Assembly (NCBI GenBank): GCA_964354655.1
Contig: CAYHAL010000005.1
Coordinates: 1 to 60,942 of the forward strand
Reading direction: 5' to 3'
Origin: E44-bin46 sp964354655
Lineage (GTDB): Bacteria > Chloroflexota > Dehalococcoidia > Dehalococcoidales > E44-bin46
Length of the DNA: 60,942 bases
Position 1 is the first letter of the stretch. Every line of letters starts with the position of its first letter. The notes under the pieces were generated by a model. It made no database searches. It had not been told where the DNA came from and saw nothing but the letters and a program-made list of their open reading frames with translations. Of this stretch, positions 60,799 through 60,942 are shown one piece after another. The position numbers were made by a program, and so were the translations under genes.

Positions 60799-60868
60799 GT
60801 ATTTATTCCTTTCAGGGAGAGGGAAATAATTTCTTTAGAGGGGCTTTGCCCCTCTTAAACTCCCCTTG
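60799..60868 (-). repeat. palindromic element, copy 5B (truncated, tandem with 5A)
   Basis: Contains GGGGAGTTTAAGAGGGGC/GCCCCTCTAAAG hairpin and part of the second hairpin with an A/T insertion. The Shine-Dalgarno tail is absent, replaced by the start of 5A. The rest of the window to 60942 shows only G-rich sequence, with an incomplete GGGTGG/CCACCC palindrome at the edge. Confidence 0.75.
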
Positions 60869-60942
60869 ATAAAAGACCTACTTAGCTGCTACTGACAGGG
60901 TGGGGCAGTAAAGGGGCGGGGCATTAATGGAACCGCCCACCC

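Noticed and set aside
60706..60870. CRISPR array
   Set aside because: Only two diverged palindromic units with no regular repeat-spacer pattern.

Overview
The window is a 60.9 kb piece of a draft bacterial scaffold with two 100-N gaps. The genes point to an anaerobic Chloroflexota bacterium, most likely class Dehalococcoidia. The supporting features are a stand-alone core methionine synthase, acetyl-CoA synthetase with a SatP acetate transporter, tungstate uptake under a molybdenum-cofactor-type riboswitch, and an mtnP/mtnA salvage block. Ribosomal genes use TTG and GTG starts freely, and tuf is absent between fusA and rpsJ. This assignment rests on gene content read by eye; no 16S rRNA or marker search was possible. 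Both N gaps look spurious: the bases on their two sides repeat the same 55 bp (valS) and 51 bp (mtnA), and removing one copy plus the Ns restores one intact reading frame in each gene.

Layout. 1-2.3 kb: 3' part of polX and an unknown gene, plus strand. 2.3-15.4 kb: minus-strand genes, namely satP-acs (acetate), valS, a nuclease-like gene and a NYN RNase-like gene with repeated 5' fragments, coaBC-coaX (coenzyme A), an FAD oxidase, a Mut7-C protein, an MBL hydrolase and corA. 15.4-18.8 kb: a Cys-rich microprotein, a thiolase remnant, then promoter, Moco-type riboswitch, leader ORF, terminator and tupABC. 18.85-20.3 kb: a CAU tRNA followed by a small minus-strand excisionase-like and membrane-protein cluster. 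20.5-23.5 kb: a DUF3160 lipoprotein and dCTP deaminase. 23.5-43.5 kb: one nearly continuous plus-strand run of str, S10, spc and alpha operon genes, including secY, adk, map, infA, rpoA, truA, rplM and rpsI, headed by two tandem promoters and a hairpin leader. 43.6-60.7 kb: an MBL hydrolase (plus strand), then minus-strand genes for a cupin, phosphohexomutase, TPR protein, metK-ahcY (SAM cycle), PHP phosphatase, a split kinase/APH pair, plsY, a THEP1 NTPase, a DUF6485 protein, core MetE, mtnP and mtnA (methionine and methylthioadenosine salvage), GNAT, HEAT-repeat and PAC2 proteins.

The most unusual feature is a family of about 90-105 bp palindromic elements. Each has two GC-rich hairpins and ends in a near-perfect Shine-Dalgarno sequence (TAAGGGGGTGAGG). 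They lie directly 5' of valS, the phosphohexomutase gene, ahcY, rpsE and the PAC2 gene, always in the same orientation relative to the gene. In rpsE and ahcY the element supplies the ribosome binding site and the start codon, in identical geometry. In the phosphohexomutase gene it leaves no canonical start, only ATA or ATT. These behave like portable translation-initiation cassettes.

A second notable system is the tupABC leader. The riboswitch P1 stem sequesters the Shine-Dalgarno sequence of a 19-codon leader ORF that runs straight through the downstream terminator, which suggests a two-step riboswitch/attenuator. Metabolically the window joins SAM synthesis and recycling (MetK, AhcY, core MetE, MtnP, MtnA), acetate activation, coenzyme A synthesis and W/Mo uptake, as expected of a corrinoid- and metalloenzyme-dependent anaerobe.
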